Assembly (NCBI GenBank): GCA_965234335.1
Contig: OZ248458.1
Span: 194,893-258,892 of the forward strand
Length of the DNA stretch: 64,000 bases
Origin: Leadbetterella lacustris
Lineage (GTDB): Bacteria; Bacteroidota; Bacteroidia; Cytophagales; Spirosomataceae
Direction of reading: 5' to 3'
The position numbers and the translations under genes were made by a program. Shown here piece after piece: positions 35,399-43,916 of this stretch; the stretch's first letter is position 1; every line of letters starts with the position of its first letter. The notes under the pieces are model-generated. The model was not told the origin of the DNA and did no database searches. It worked only from the letters and a program-made list of their open reading frames with translations.

Positions 35399-36501
35399 AC
35401 AACGAAATTAGAGTTATCATATCGGGGGGTGGCACAGGAGGCCATATATTCCCTGCAGTGGCCATTGCTAACGAAATAAAAGCTCAAAAACCAAACGCCA
35501 AAATTCTATTTGTGGGAGCTTTGGGTAAGATGGAAATGGAAAAAGTGCCAAAGTCGGGCTATGAAATTGTAGGTCTACCGATAGCTGGTTTTAACCGATC
35601 CAATATGTTAGCAAATATATCATTTCCGTATAAACTGGTGAAAAGTTTGTTTTTGGCAATTAAAGTACTAAAAAACTTCAAGCCAGACATTGCCATAGGT
35701 GTTGGCGGTTTTGCTAGCGGACCTACATTAAGAATGGCTAATCTACTCGGCATAAAAACCTTGATTCAAGAACAAAACTCCTACGCAGGTGTAACCAACA
35801 AAATCCTCTCAAAAAAAGCAGAAAAGGTTTGTGTAGCCTATCCAAATATGGAGGCGTTTTTCGATAAAGAAAAAATAGTTTTCACTGGAAATCCTGTGAG
35901 AGGGGATTTGACCAAAATAGAAATAAGCTCATCCCAAGCCAAAAAATCCTTCGGTTTAGAATCTGACCGCAAAACGTTGTTGGTTATTGGAGGTAGCCTA
36001 GGTGCTTTAAGTATCAACAAAGGCATTACAAATGGCCTTAAAGAGCTGTTAAATAATGATTTGCAGATTATTTGGCAAACCGGAAAAACATACATTGATC
36101 AAGCAAGAGAAGCCGTTGACAATTTACAGAGTAAACGTGTTTATGTATCTGATTTTATATATGAAATGGACAAAGCCTATGCCGCAGCAGATTTGGTTGT
36201 TTCCCGAGCTGGAGCATTGTCGGTTTCAGAACTTTCTTTAGTGGGTAAAGCGGCTATTTTGATTCCGTATCCATTTGCGGCCGAAGATCACCAAACACAA
36301 AATGCTCTCAGTTTGTCATCAAAAGATGCCGCCATTTTGGTGAAAGACGCTGAAATAGCCGACCATTTGGTTGATAAGGTAGTTGATTTGGCCGAAAATG
36401 CAACAAAGCTCGGAGTATTGTCCAAAAATATTCGGAAATTCGCAAAACCTCAAGCTGCGAAAGAAATAGTAGCAGAAATTTTTAAAGTAACCCAACAATG
36501 A
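35395..36501 (+). CDS. murG: Lipid II synthase MurG
   Basis: Membrane-associated N-acetylglucosaminyltransferase that makes lipid II from lipid I. The 368-residue protein shows GGGTGGHIFPAVAIANE at the N-terminal loop, GVGGFASGPTLRMA, IQEQNSYAGVTNK, VTGNPVR-type TGNPVRGDL, VIGGSLGALSINKG and SRAGALSVSEL with ILIPYPFAAEDHQTQNA for UDP-GlcNAc binding. It overlaps ftsW by 4 bp. An 83-bp gap then precedes the Ate1-like gene, where murC is usually found. Confidence 0.97.
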   Translation: MNNEIRVIISGGGTGGHIFPAVAIANEIKAQKPNAKILFVGALGKMEMEKVPKSGYEIVGLPIAGFNRSNMLANISFPYKLVKSLFLAIKVLKNFKPDIAIGVGGFASGPTLRMANLLGIKTLIQEQNSYAGVTNKILSKKAEKVCVAYPNMEAFFDKEKIVFTGNPVRGDLTKIEISSSQAKKSFGLESDRKTLLVIGGSLGALSINKGITNGLKELLNNDLQIIWQTGKTYIDQAREAVDNLQSKRVYVSDFIYEMDKAYAAADLVVSRAGALSVSELSLVGKAAILIPYPFAAEDHQTQNALSLSSKDAAILVKDAEIADHLVDKVVDLAENATKLGVLSKNIRKFAKPQAAKEIVAEIFKVTQQ

Positions 36502-36584
36502 AACATTGATGACTAAGAATTTAGACAAACCGGAAAATAATTATTTCGTAGCGTCTTTACAACTTAGCGGTAAATTATAGACCT

Positions 36585-37361
36585 ATGAAAATCTTCTTCT
36601 CAGAAAATAATGTCGATTACGGCACTTATACTTTCAATTATGCTATTTACGCCCAGAAAGAGTCTATGGCAGAATTGACTGAGATATATAACAAAGGCTT
36701 TCTTCCTTATACGGGCAACATAAACATCGAAAGTGAACTGTTTTATCTTGCCAGAAGTTTAAGGGTTGACCTTCAAAACTTTGAGGATACCTCAGAAAAC
36801 CGCCGTGTAAATAGATTGGTTGAACCACTAGAAATAAAACTTGAGGTTTTAGACAAAAGTACATTTGACACCAAAGATGCAGAATTTGTGGCATTTTGTT
36901 CCAATTATATCAACGAGCGTATTGGAGAAGACAACATGAGTTTGGAAAGATGGGACTATATTTTGGCACAAGAAATCGGCACCCATTTTTTTAAATTTAG
37001 TAATTCTGAAAAGGTCCTTGGCTATGTATTGGCAGCTATAAACGAAGAGCTGGTCCACTATTGGTTTGCGTTTTTTGACACCGAATACATGCGGACACAT
37101 TCGCTAGGGAAATGGATGATGTGGCGTGTAATACGCTGGAGCAAAGACAATAACAAAAAAAACATTTACCTTGGCACGGCCTACAAACCCGCTGCATTAT
37201 ACAAAATCCGTGACCACAAAGGTTTGGAATTTTGGGATGGACAAAAATGGAACACCGAGACGAAAATGTTGAAAGATTGGTGCCAAACCGACCTTGAACC
37301 AAAAGCATCGGATAGATTTAAACTTTTAGAGGAACCCAATAAATTTTTGAGTGAGTTATGA
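36585..37361 (+). CDS. Arginyl-tRNA-protein-transferase-like (Ate1/Bpt) GNAT protein in the murC position
   Basis: 258-residue cytoplasmic protein. Its segments follow the order of bacterial aminoacyl-tRNA-protein transferases: GFLPYTG (38-44), ARSLRVDL (56-63), SENRR (70-74), then in the GNAT half HYWFAFFDTEY, SLGKWMMWRVIRWSK (from 173), YLGTAYKP (195-202) and LYKIRDHKGLEFWDG. The Cys-rich cluster of Ate1/Bpt proteins is absent; residues 45-55 hold none. The stop overlaps ftsQ as ATGA, so expression is coupled with division genes. Possible roles are N-terminal tagging of a protein, or aminoacyl transfer to a cell-wall precursor as by the GNAT-fold Fem ligases; both are inference. MurC itself is not encoded in this window. 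Confidence 0.8.
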   Translation: MKIFFSENNVDYGTYTFNYAIYAQKESMAELTEIYNKGFLPYTGNINIESELFYLARSLRVDLQNFEDTSENRRVNRLVEPLEIKLEVLDKSTFDTKDAEFVAFCSNYINERIGEDNMSLERWDYILAQEIGTHFFKFSNSEKVLGYVLAAINEELVHYWFAFFDTEYMRTHSLGKWMMWRVIRWSKDNNKKNIYLGTAYKPAALYKIRDHKGLEFWDGQKWNTETKMLKDWCQTDLEPKASDRFKLLEEPNKFLSEL

Positions 37362-38122
37362 AAATACCAAAGCTTAAAAAAACCGTAAATTATGCAATAG
37401 CAGGTTCTCTTGCTGCTTTTGCACTTTTTTTGATAATGGTCGCCACCAAAAACAACTCCTTGAGACGATGTCAAGGGCTGGAAACACAAATAAAGGATAA
37501 CTCAGAACAGTTTTTGGTTAACAAAGAAGATATTGAAAAATGGATTACTCAGTATGGTAATGACCCTTTTGAAGGAAAAATAATAGAAAATATTAATCTT
37601 GAAAAAGTAGAAAAAAGAGTTCTTGAGAGCGGAACGGTTAAAAGCTGCCAAGCATACTTTGATCTTCACGGCTATTTGGTCTTAGACATAGAAGCATACA
37701 AACCAGTTGGTAGAATTTTGAGTAATTCTGAAAACGGAGACCGATACATCGACAATGAAGGCAATATATTTCCAGCATCTAAGCATTTCAGCCCAACGGT
37801 GTTGCTCATCAGCGGGGGCTACATAAACAAATTAAAAAGTTTGAAATCAGAAAAAAACAGTGATTTGTTAGATCTGATTAATACTATAAGTGAAGATGAG
37901 TTTTGGTCAGCACAGATTACACAAATAGATGTGAACGAAAACAAAGAAGTGAGCATGATTCCGCTGATGGGCAAAAACACGATAGAGTTTGGAAAACCAG
38001 AAAACATAAATGCCAAATTTGATAAGCTTTTTGTGTTTTATAAACAAATACTCCCGCAAAAAATTTGGAGTGACTTTTCGAAGGTTAGCGTAAAATATGA
38101 AGGTCAAATAGTTTGTAATTGA
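37358..38122 (+). CDS. ftsQ: Cell division protein FtsQ/DivIB
   Basis: Bitopic inner membrane protein linking early and late divisome parts. The 254-residue product has a short cytoplasmic start, one TM helix (about residues 14-34, AIAGSLAAFALFLIMVATK), a POTRA-like domain (NKEDIEKWITQYG to VLDIEAYKP) and a beta domain with RYIDNEGNIFPAS. The sequence is divergent, as usual for FtsQ, and the call relies on topology and on position directly ahead of ftsA and ftsZ. It starts in the stop of the Ate1-like gene. Confidence 0.9.
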   Translation: MKIPKLKKTVNYAIAGSLAAFALFLIMVATKNNSLRRCQGLETQIKDNSEQFLVNKEDIEKWITQYGNDPFEGKIIENINLEKVEKRVLESGTVKSCQAYFDLHGYLVLDIEAYKPVGRILSNSENGDRYIDNEGNIFPASKHFSPTVLLISGGYINKLKSLKSEKNSDLLDLINTISEDEFWSAQITQIDVNENKEVSMIPLMGKNTIEFGKPENINAKFDKLFVFYKQILPQKIWSDFSKVSVKYEGQIVCN

Positions 38123-38180
38123 GTGATTTTAAATAAGTTTGTATAAATATTTATTTGCAGTTTAATAATATAAATCTGAC

Positions 38181-39563
38181 ATGGAAGAAGATAATTTGGT
38201 AGTGGGTCTCGACATAGGTACTTCAAAAATCAGTGCAGCTGCTGGTTCTTTGCAAAAAGACGGAACCATAAAAATCAATGGTTTTGTGGAGAGAGCTGTG
38301 GTGCCGAAAGACGAAGTCCTCCGAAACGGCGAGATAGAAAATGCTCATCGAACCATAGAAATAATTGATGAGGTTTTGGAAGAACTTGCCGATAAACTGA
38401 CCATTAATTTAGAATCCGTAAATGTCAACATTTCAAATCCTGAAATTAATTGGCATTTTCACAAAGGGAAAGTGACCAAATCTGGTGAAAACAAGCAAAT
38501 ACAGCAAGCTGATGTAGATAAACTAGCCGACGATGTGAGAGTAACTTTCAAAACTCAACCGGGTAGAATAGTGCTGCATTGTATGCCGCAGGATTTTTAT
38601 GTAAACGACATAAAAGCTGGAGAAAAAGTAGTAGGTAAGTTTGGTGTACAAATTGGCGGTGACTTCTTTTTTGTCACTTCCAAGTCTGAGAGTTTAGAAC
38701 ATCTCCATTACACCCTAAAATGTGTAAAAGCAAAAACTGAAGACAATAAAGCGGCTCCAATTCAAATTGAAAACGTACTTTTGAGTTCGGTTGCTGACTC
38801 GTTTGCACTCTTAGATAATTCGATAGACGACAAACGCAATGGCGTTGCTATTGTGAACATTGGTGCCGAAATGATGGAGATTTGTGTTTATCTCAAAAAT
38901 GGCATTCGCTATTTTAAAGCCCTTCCAATTGGTGGTAACTCCATCACAAAAGACTTGGCAGATACTTTCCATATAAGTTTTGAAGAGGCCGAAATCCTAA
39001 AAAAAATAAGCGGAAACATACCTTCAAACAGTATCAGCGACACCGAAGCTGCTGTTATCGAACGTAAAAAAGACCTTGCCCCAGTTGAAATAATCCTTAA
39101 AAATGCCTCCACAGTAGTTGAATGGCGTTTGCGAGAAATTGCGGCCATTGTTAAAAGCGAACTTGTACGCTCGGGATATGACGGTATGCTAACCAATGGC
39201 ATAATACTTACGGGTGGAACAGCCTCTATGGGCATTATCAAAGATATTTTCATTGATGTTTGTAAAATGAAAGGTGTAAGAAAGGCCAAAATGAGTAGCA
39301 AAATCAATTTTAATGGCCACGAGTTTTTAAACAAGCCCAAATATTCCACTATGCTTGGTTTAATAATGGCTCCAAATTTTGCTTTTGATACTCGACTGGA
39401 CAATAGAATCCTTAAGCACACCACTATAAAAGACATGGAAGTAGAAATTACTGATAAAAGCACAGAAACCGTAAAAGAAACCAAATCTACTAAAAAACCG
39501 ATATTTGAGATGCTAAAAGATCTTATCATCGACAAAAAAATGAACGATGAATATAACAACTAA
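38181..39563 (+). CDS. ftsA: Cell division protein FtsA
   Basis: Actin-like ATPase tethering FtsZ to the membrane. The 460-residue protein has VVGLDIGTSKISAAAG at the first phosphate loop, the 1C domain with VNVNISNPEINWHF, GVAIVNIGAEMMEICVY at the second phosphate loop, KALPIGGNSITKDLAD and ILTGGTASMGIIKDI at the adenosine motif. The C-terminal end IFEMLKDLIIDKKMND could be the amphipathic membrane helix. It lies 58 bp after ftsQ and 24 bp before ftsZ. Confidence 0.96.
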   Translation: MEEDNLVVGLDIGTSKISAAAGSLQKDGTIKINGFVERAVVPKDEVLRNGEIENAHRTIEIIDEVLEELADKLTINLESVNVNISNPEINWHFHKGKVTKSGENKQIQQADVDKLADDVRVTFKTQPGRIVLHCMPQDFYVNDIKAGEKVVGKFGVQIGGDFFFVTSKSESLEHLHYTLKCVKAKTEDNKAAPIQIENVLLSSVADSFALLDNSIDDKRNGVAIVNIGAEMMEICVYLKNGIRYFKALPIGGNSITKDLADTFHISFEEAEILKKISGNIPSNSISDTEAAVIERKKDLAPVEIILKNASTVVEWRLREIAAIVKSELVRSGYDGMLTNGIILTGGTASMGIIKDIFIDVCKMKGVRKAKMSSKINFNGHEFLNKPKYSTMLGLIMAPNFAFDTRLDNRILKHTTIKDMEVEITDKSTETVKETKSTKKPIFEMLKDLIIDKKMNDEYNN

Positions 39564-39587
39564 GGTTTTAGCATACTTAGGAAACTT

Positions 39588-40916
39588 ATGGTAAAAGTGC
39601 ACAAATATAAAATTGAATTCAATTCCAAAATGGAAAAAATAATAAAAGTAATTGGTGTAGGTGGTGGAGGTGGAAACGCCATGCTCAACATGTACAACCA
39701 AGGCATGCACGATGTGGACTTTGTGGCCTGTAATACCGATGCACAGGCTCTCAAGCAATTCCCTGATGATGTTATTCAGCTACAATTGGGAGCTGAACTG
39801 ACGAAAGGTCTGGGAGCAGGAACCGACTGGAAGGTGGGTAAACAAGCAGCTATTGAAAGTGAAAAAAGCATCAATGACATACTTGCTGACCCTACCGAGA
39901 TGGTTTTTATCACTGCTGGTATGGGTGGTGGAACCGGCACAGGTGCGGCTCCAGAAATTGCAAGATATGCCAAGGCCAAAAACAGATTGACCATCGGAGT
40001 GGTAACGGATCCATTTAGACACGAAGGCCTCGACAAGTTTGAACAAGCCTCCAATGGAATAGCCAAACTCAAAGAATATTGCGACACTGTCTTAGTGATC
40101 AAAAACGACCGTTTGGTAGAAATGTATGGCGACCTCGACATTGAGTCTGCCTACAAAAAAGCCGACGAAGTACTTGCCAATGCTGTAAAAAGTATAGCGG
40201 AGCTTATCACACGTCCGGGGAGCATAAACCTTGACTTTGCCGATGTCAAAACGGTCTTAGGCGATGCGGGTCACGCCGTAATGGGTTCGGCAGAAGCTAG
40301 CGGGCCGGACAGATCCACTTTGGCCATTGAAGCGGCACTGAACTCACCACTGCTCGAAAACAACAATATCAAAGGTGCCAAGCGTATATTGGTTTCAATA
40401 GCTTATTCAGATGAGCTTCCTGAATACAAAATTAAAATGTCAGACCAAGCCAGGGTGACGGATTTTGTTGAAAGCCAAATAAAGTCAAGAGCCAAGATAT
40501 TCAAACATGGATTTTCGATAGACCGCTCCTTAAAAGACAAGGTAAGGGTAACCATAGTTGCGGCTAGATTTGACGATAACTTTGAAGAACCAGCGATCGT
40601 TGAACAGCCAAAAGAAGAACCTAAGATGGAGGTTGGTAAAGGAATCGATGCTATCATTCCAGTAAAGGCGTCTAAAATAGTTAACTCAAAAGCTACCAAT
40701 CAAATTGGGCTATTCGAACAAGAGGATAAATTCTTGAAGGGTATCAATGAATTCACTAAAAACGGAGTAGAAATAGAGGATTTATTAGATACTCCAGCTT
40801 TTAAAAGATATGGTGTTGAACTTATAGACATAGCTGAAGTCGGAGAAGAAAACCTCGATAAAATAAACCTTTTGAATTTATATACTGAGCTTAGTAATCA
40901 GAAGTTGATTGACTAA
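39588..40916 (+). CDS. ftsZ: Cell division GTPase FtsZ
   Basis: Tubulin homologue forming the cytokinetic ring. The 442-residue protein has IKVIGVGGGGGNAMLNM, the tubulin signature GMGGGTGTGAAPEIA (from residue 111), VTDPFRHEGLDKFEQA, and the T7 loop region with ITRPGSINLDFADVKTVLGDAG. The linker after about residue 340 is charged and variable. A conserved-looking tail (LLDTPAFKRYGVELIDI) precedes the end, more likely than the extreme C-terminus to be the partner-binding peptide. ATG at 39588 is used; ATG at 39630 would start just before IIKVIGVG. A strong terminator follows. Confidence 0.97.
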   Translation: MVKVHKYKIEFNSKMEKIIKVIGVGGGGGNAMLNMYNQGMHDVDFVACNTDAQALKQFPDDVIQLQLGAELTKGLGAGTDWKVGKQAAIESEKSINDILADPTEMVFITAGMGGGTGTGAAPEIARYAKAKNRLTIGVVTDPFRHEGLDKFEQASNGIAKLKEYCDTVLVIKNDRLVEMYGDLDIESAYKKADEVLANAVKSIAELITRPGSINLDFADVKTVLGDAGHAVMGSAEASGPDRSTLAIEAALNSPLLENNNIKGAKRILVSIAYSDELPEYKIKMSDQARVTDFVESQIKSRAKIFKHGFSIDRSLKDKVRVTIVAARFDDNFEEPAIVEQPKEEPKMEVGKGIDAIIPVKASKIVNSKATNQIGLFEQEDKFLKGINEFTKNGVEIEDLLDTPAFKRYGVELIDIAEVGEENLDKINLLNLYTELSNQKLID

Positions 40917-40942
40917 TATTTAGAAAAAAAGAACAACTTTTC

Positions 40943-40980
40943 AAAAAAGACCTCTGAAATTAAATCTCAGAGGTCTTTTT
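40943..40980 (+). terminator. Terminator after ftsZ, bidirectional
   Basis: AGACCTCTGA (40948-40957) pairs with TCAGAGGTCT (40967-40976), with an A-run before and T-run after. It closes the division cluster. Confidence 0.9.
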
Positions 40981-41410
40981 ATATCCATTGAATTTGTAAA
41001 CTTTTGAATTTATCAAAACCAGTTCTTACCAAAAATACCCTACCATTTAATGGCTATGTTTATATTGATTGAAACTATTAAACTAAAATCTTAACTGAAA
41101 ATTTATCATTACCTACATCCAAATTATAAGCATAGGTTAATGTTGATCTCGAATAATTGTAGTTATAAACAAAGGCTTTACCTCGCGAAAAACAAACAAT
41201 TGAAAATATGGGTTGAATACAGACGCTACAAACATCACTAGGGTAAACTAAATGAGGCTAGTAATCAAGGAAAAGGCTATCAGATTCGTTCTAATGGTAT
41301 TATGAGTAAATAATTTGTTTTACCCTCCATTTCCAGTTTTTAGATTCTTTAGAATTAGACTATCTACTCTTTCTTATATTTCAAAAGAACTTATAAAGCG
41401 TGTTGAATGC
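40981..41410. other. Gene-free spacer with a possible barrel-gene fragment
   Basis: About 430 bp without an intact gene. On the minus strand near 41190-41080 a short open stretch reads FSRGKAFVYNYNYSRSTLTY and then YNLDVGNDKFSVKILV before a stop. The alternating pattern and stop look like the last strands of an outer membrane barrel, so it may be a gene relic. No repeat or RNA gene is seen. Confidence 0.3.
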
Positions 41411-43816
41411 CTACAAAAATGATTTTACTAGGATCAAGGAATTTCTTAATCCCTGAAATTCAATAACTTCTGTTTCACCAATTACAATAGGCGTAACCAC
41501 TTTTCCATTCAGCTTCCATTTAGTAAATTTTCCTTTTGGCTGAGCGAAAATAAATTTCGAGTTGCCATTTTTTTGAGAAATATCGAAGTTTAGGGTATCT
41601 GTTTTTTGAGTAAAACTCATTCCGATTGTATTATCTCCTATATCTACCTCAGCTATTTTACCTTCAGTAAGTTTAGAAGGAAGTAAAGGTGAAATGTGTA
41701 TCGTTTTCAAGTGAGCCAAGGGCTTTATTCCAAAAAACTGCTTGATAATAGGTTCACCAAAAGCATACATATTCCAAGCTTGAGAAAACATTCCAAAATC
41801 TGGAGAAACTTCATAAATAGAGCCCGGGAGTGCAAAACTGAAAGATTTCATCATTCTTTTGAGCAAAGAATACGCTTCATCAGGTCGGCCATAGTTGTTT
41901 TCGGCCACGGCTTGCACGCCTGTAGGTAAGGTCATGACTGCACCTGTGTAGGTAAATATTTTCCGATTGGTCACAAACGAGCCTTCTTCAGACCCAGCGG
42001 ATTCATCACGGTCGATGCCAGTCACAAACATACCGTAAGGATTTGTAAATTTCTTGGCTGTCTCCAAAGCCCTTATACCCTTCTCCCTATCTGCAATACC
42101 CATTTCCATCGGTGTGTTAACCACCCAATTGTGATGCATCACAAATCCTCTTTTTTCGTTGTCAGAATAAGTTTCTATTTGTTTTCTAGAACTTTGGAGT
42201 TCGGCCACGGCCCAAGGTTTCTTCAATGTATCAGCCCTGATGATGGCATCGTCGAGAAGTTGCAAGGCTTGTTTTTTTGTTCCAATAAAGTCTGCATACG
42301 AATTAAATTCCTCCACCCAAAAATCCTTATTTATCTTTTCTTTTATTTTTTCAGCCTTGGATTGGTATTGCACAGCCAAATCCGTTTTTCCTAAAACCAA
42401 AGCCATTTTAGCAGCGTCTGCAAAGGCTTTTTGAGAATAAACAGCCACATCTATCATCTCGGAATCCATGCTATGTATTTCCATCATACCGAAGCCGTCA
42501 GGAAGAAGATTTCCGTCCTTATCGTTTTCCTTCAAGAGCCAGTCTAATCCCTTTTCTATGGTTGGAAAATACTTCTTCAAGAAAGTATTATCGCCCGTCC
42601 AACAAAAGACCTCCCAAATCAAGGATGCAAATTGTGGTGTTTCGTTTACATTTCCTGGGTTAAAAACAGCACCATTCGTAGAAACTTCGTGTACAATTTT
42701 CCCATTGCCATTTGTGTTCACCGAAAAACCATGAATTAAGTCTATTGTGCTGTAAACCAAATCTTTACGCCCAGTGGCTATTAATCCTTTCAAGGTGTAC
42801 TCGTTGTCTACTCCAAACCACCAGGGATAATCTGGTAGTCCTGCACATAGACCCCTGCCCTGTGCTTCTACGTCTCTAATCAGCCAATCGGTGTTGTATT
42901 TTAGCCAGCGAAATCCTTTTTCAAGGTCTTTATCGCTGAGCGTAATTTTCGATTTTTCATGTATATTTAAAAGCCTAGTTTGCTTCTTTTGCAAAAGCAA
43001 GGATGCATTTTGAATTAACTCCGCGTAAGTATTCAAAGCCTCCATTTGGCTTTTTTCTGAACCCGAAATAGTCAATGGGAAACTTACATTGGCTTTTGAA
43101 GAAACCTTCAAATTATACTGCGTTCGAGTAATAGAAGTGTTGGGTTTATGCGAATGATTTTCTTTTTCTGAAACAACATTCGCTTTCAATTTTGAGCCAT
43201 AAACCACATGCCACGGATTCAATTTATCTTTTACCAACCATTTATTTTCTTTAAAAACCGCCTCGTCTTTTCCATCAATCATATTGGTTCTTTCGGCCAA
43301 CCAAACAGGCATAAGATTAGAAATAGCTCTTAATTCTATGGAAATATTTAAGACTTTATTTGTTTTATTTTTTATCAAAAACTCAACATAAATCGCTTTT
43401 TTCCCATCTGGAACAAACTGATATCTTTCGACTTCAAAATCAGTGGATAAACTATTATAAATGAGCTTATTGCCAAACGCATAATTTTCAAAAGCATCAG
43501 CTTTATTCAAGGCGTACTTCTGATTATTTACCAATATTGCCATCTCAAAACCATCCATCAGCTTAATTGGATGACACCACACTCCGCCCATTTCGCCCTG
43601 CACATGCCAGCCCAAGTCTGGAAATGTGCCGTCTTGGTGACCAACCATATAAAGTCTATCACCAGCTGTAGCATAAGGACTAGGTAAATATTCTGCTTTG
43701 CCTTGTATTTTCTCTGAATTTGTGAAAAACGGAGCAATGCTTTTAAGAATATTGTTTTGAGCAACAGAAAACTGAACGAAAACTAATAGAAAGGAAACAG
43801 TTTTAAAAATATTCAT
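41411..43816 (-). CDS. Exported glycogen-debranching-like (alpha/alpha)6-barrel glycoside hydrolase
   Basis: 801-residue exported protein; the signal peptide NIFKTVSFLLVFVQFSVAQ follows ATG at 43816, while a longer frame to 44005 adds 63 residues with no fit. The N-terminal beta domain (about residues 25-290) contains HPIKLMDGFEMAILVNN. The C-terminal helical barrel contains CAGLPDYPWWFGVDNEYTLKG, LIWEVFCWTGD, YFPTIEKGLDWLL, DSEMIDVAVYSQKA and GRPDEAYSLLKRM, resembling the amylo-alpha-1,6-glucosidase/GH15-type barrel families. The FGVDNE Glu/Asp positions are likely catalytic. Substrate is not certain. It is downstream of fusA on the same strand but separated by a terminator. Confidence 0.82.
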   Translation of the reverse strand: MNIFKTVSFLLVFVQFSVAQNNILKSIAPFFTNSEKIQGKAEYLPSPYATAGDRLYMVGHQDGTFPDLGWHVQGEMGGVWCHPIKLMDGFEMAILVNNQKYALNKADAFENYAFGNKLIYNSLSTDFEVERYQFVPDGKKAIYVEFLIKNKTNKVLNISIELRAISNLMPVWLAERTNMIDGKDEAVFKENKWLVKDKLNPWHVVYGSKLKANVVSEKENHSHKPNTSITRTQYNLKVSSKANVSFPLTISGSEKSQMEALNTYAELIQNASLLLQKKQTRLLNIHEKSKITLSDKDLEKGFRWLKYNTDWLIRDVEAQGRGLCAGLPDYPWWFGVDNEYTLKGLIATGRKDLVYSTIDLIHGFSVNTNGNGKIVHEVSTNGAVFNPGNVNETPQFASLIWEVFCWTGDNTFLKKYFPTIEKGLDWLLKENDKDGNLLPDGFGMMEIHSMDSEMIDVAVYSQKAFADAAKMALVLGKTDLAVQYQSKAEKIKEKINKDFWVEEFNSYADFIGTKKQALQLLDDAIIRADTLKKPWAVAELQSSRKQIETYSDNEKRGFVMHHNWVVNTPMEMGIADREKGIRALETAKKFTNPYGMFVTGIDRDESAGSEEGSFVTNRKIFTYTGAVMTLPTGVQAVAENNYGRPDEAYSLLKRMMKSFSFALPGSIYEVSPDFGMFSQAWNMYAFGEPIIKQFFGIKPLAHLKTIHISPLLPSKLTEGKIAEVDIGDNTIGMSFTQKTDTLNFDISQKNGNSKFIFAQPKGKFTKWKLNGKVVTPIVIGETEVIEFQGLRNSLILVKSFL

Positions 43817-43857
43817 TTTGTCAAAGGTTAAAGTCAAATCTATAAATTTTATCGCAC

Positions 43858-43886
43858 AAAAAAACAGCTCCCATTGCTGAGAGCTG
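43858..43886 (-). terminator. Intrinsic terminator of fusA
   Basis: Read on the minus strand, CAGCTC (43886-43881) pairs with GAGCTG (43870-43865) and is followed by seven T (43864-43858). It lies between fusA and the debranching-like gene. Confidence 0.82.
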
Positions 43887-43916
43887 CTCTTTTTATAACA
43901 ATCTAAACAAAATCTC

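Noticed and set aside
38909..39559. 216-codon open frame on the minus strand
   Set aside because: It is antisense to ftsA, has a Ser/Leu/Ile-rich shadow composition and no domain.
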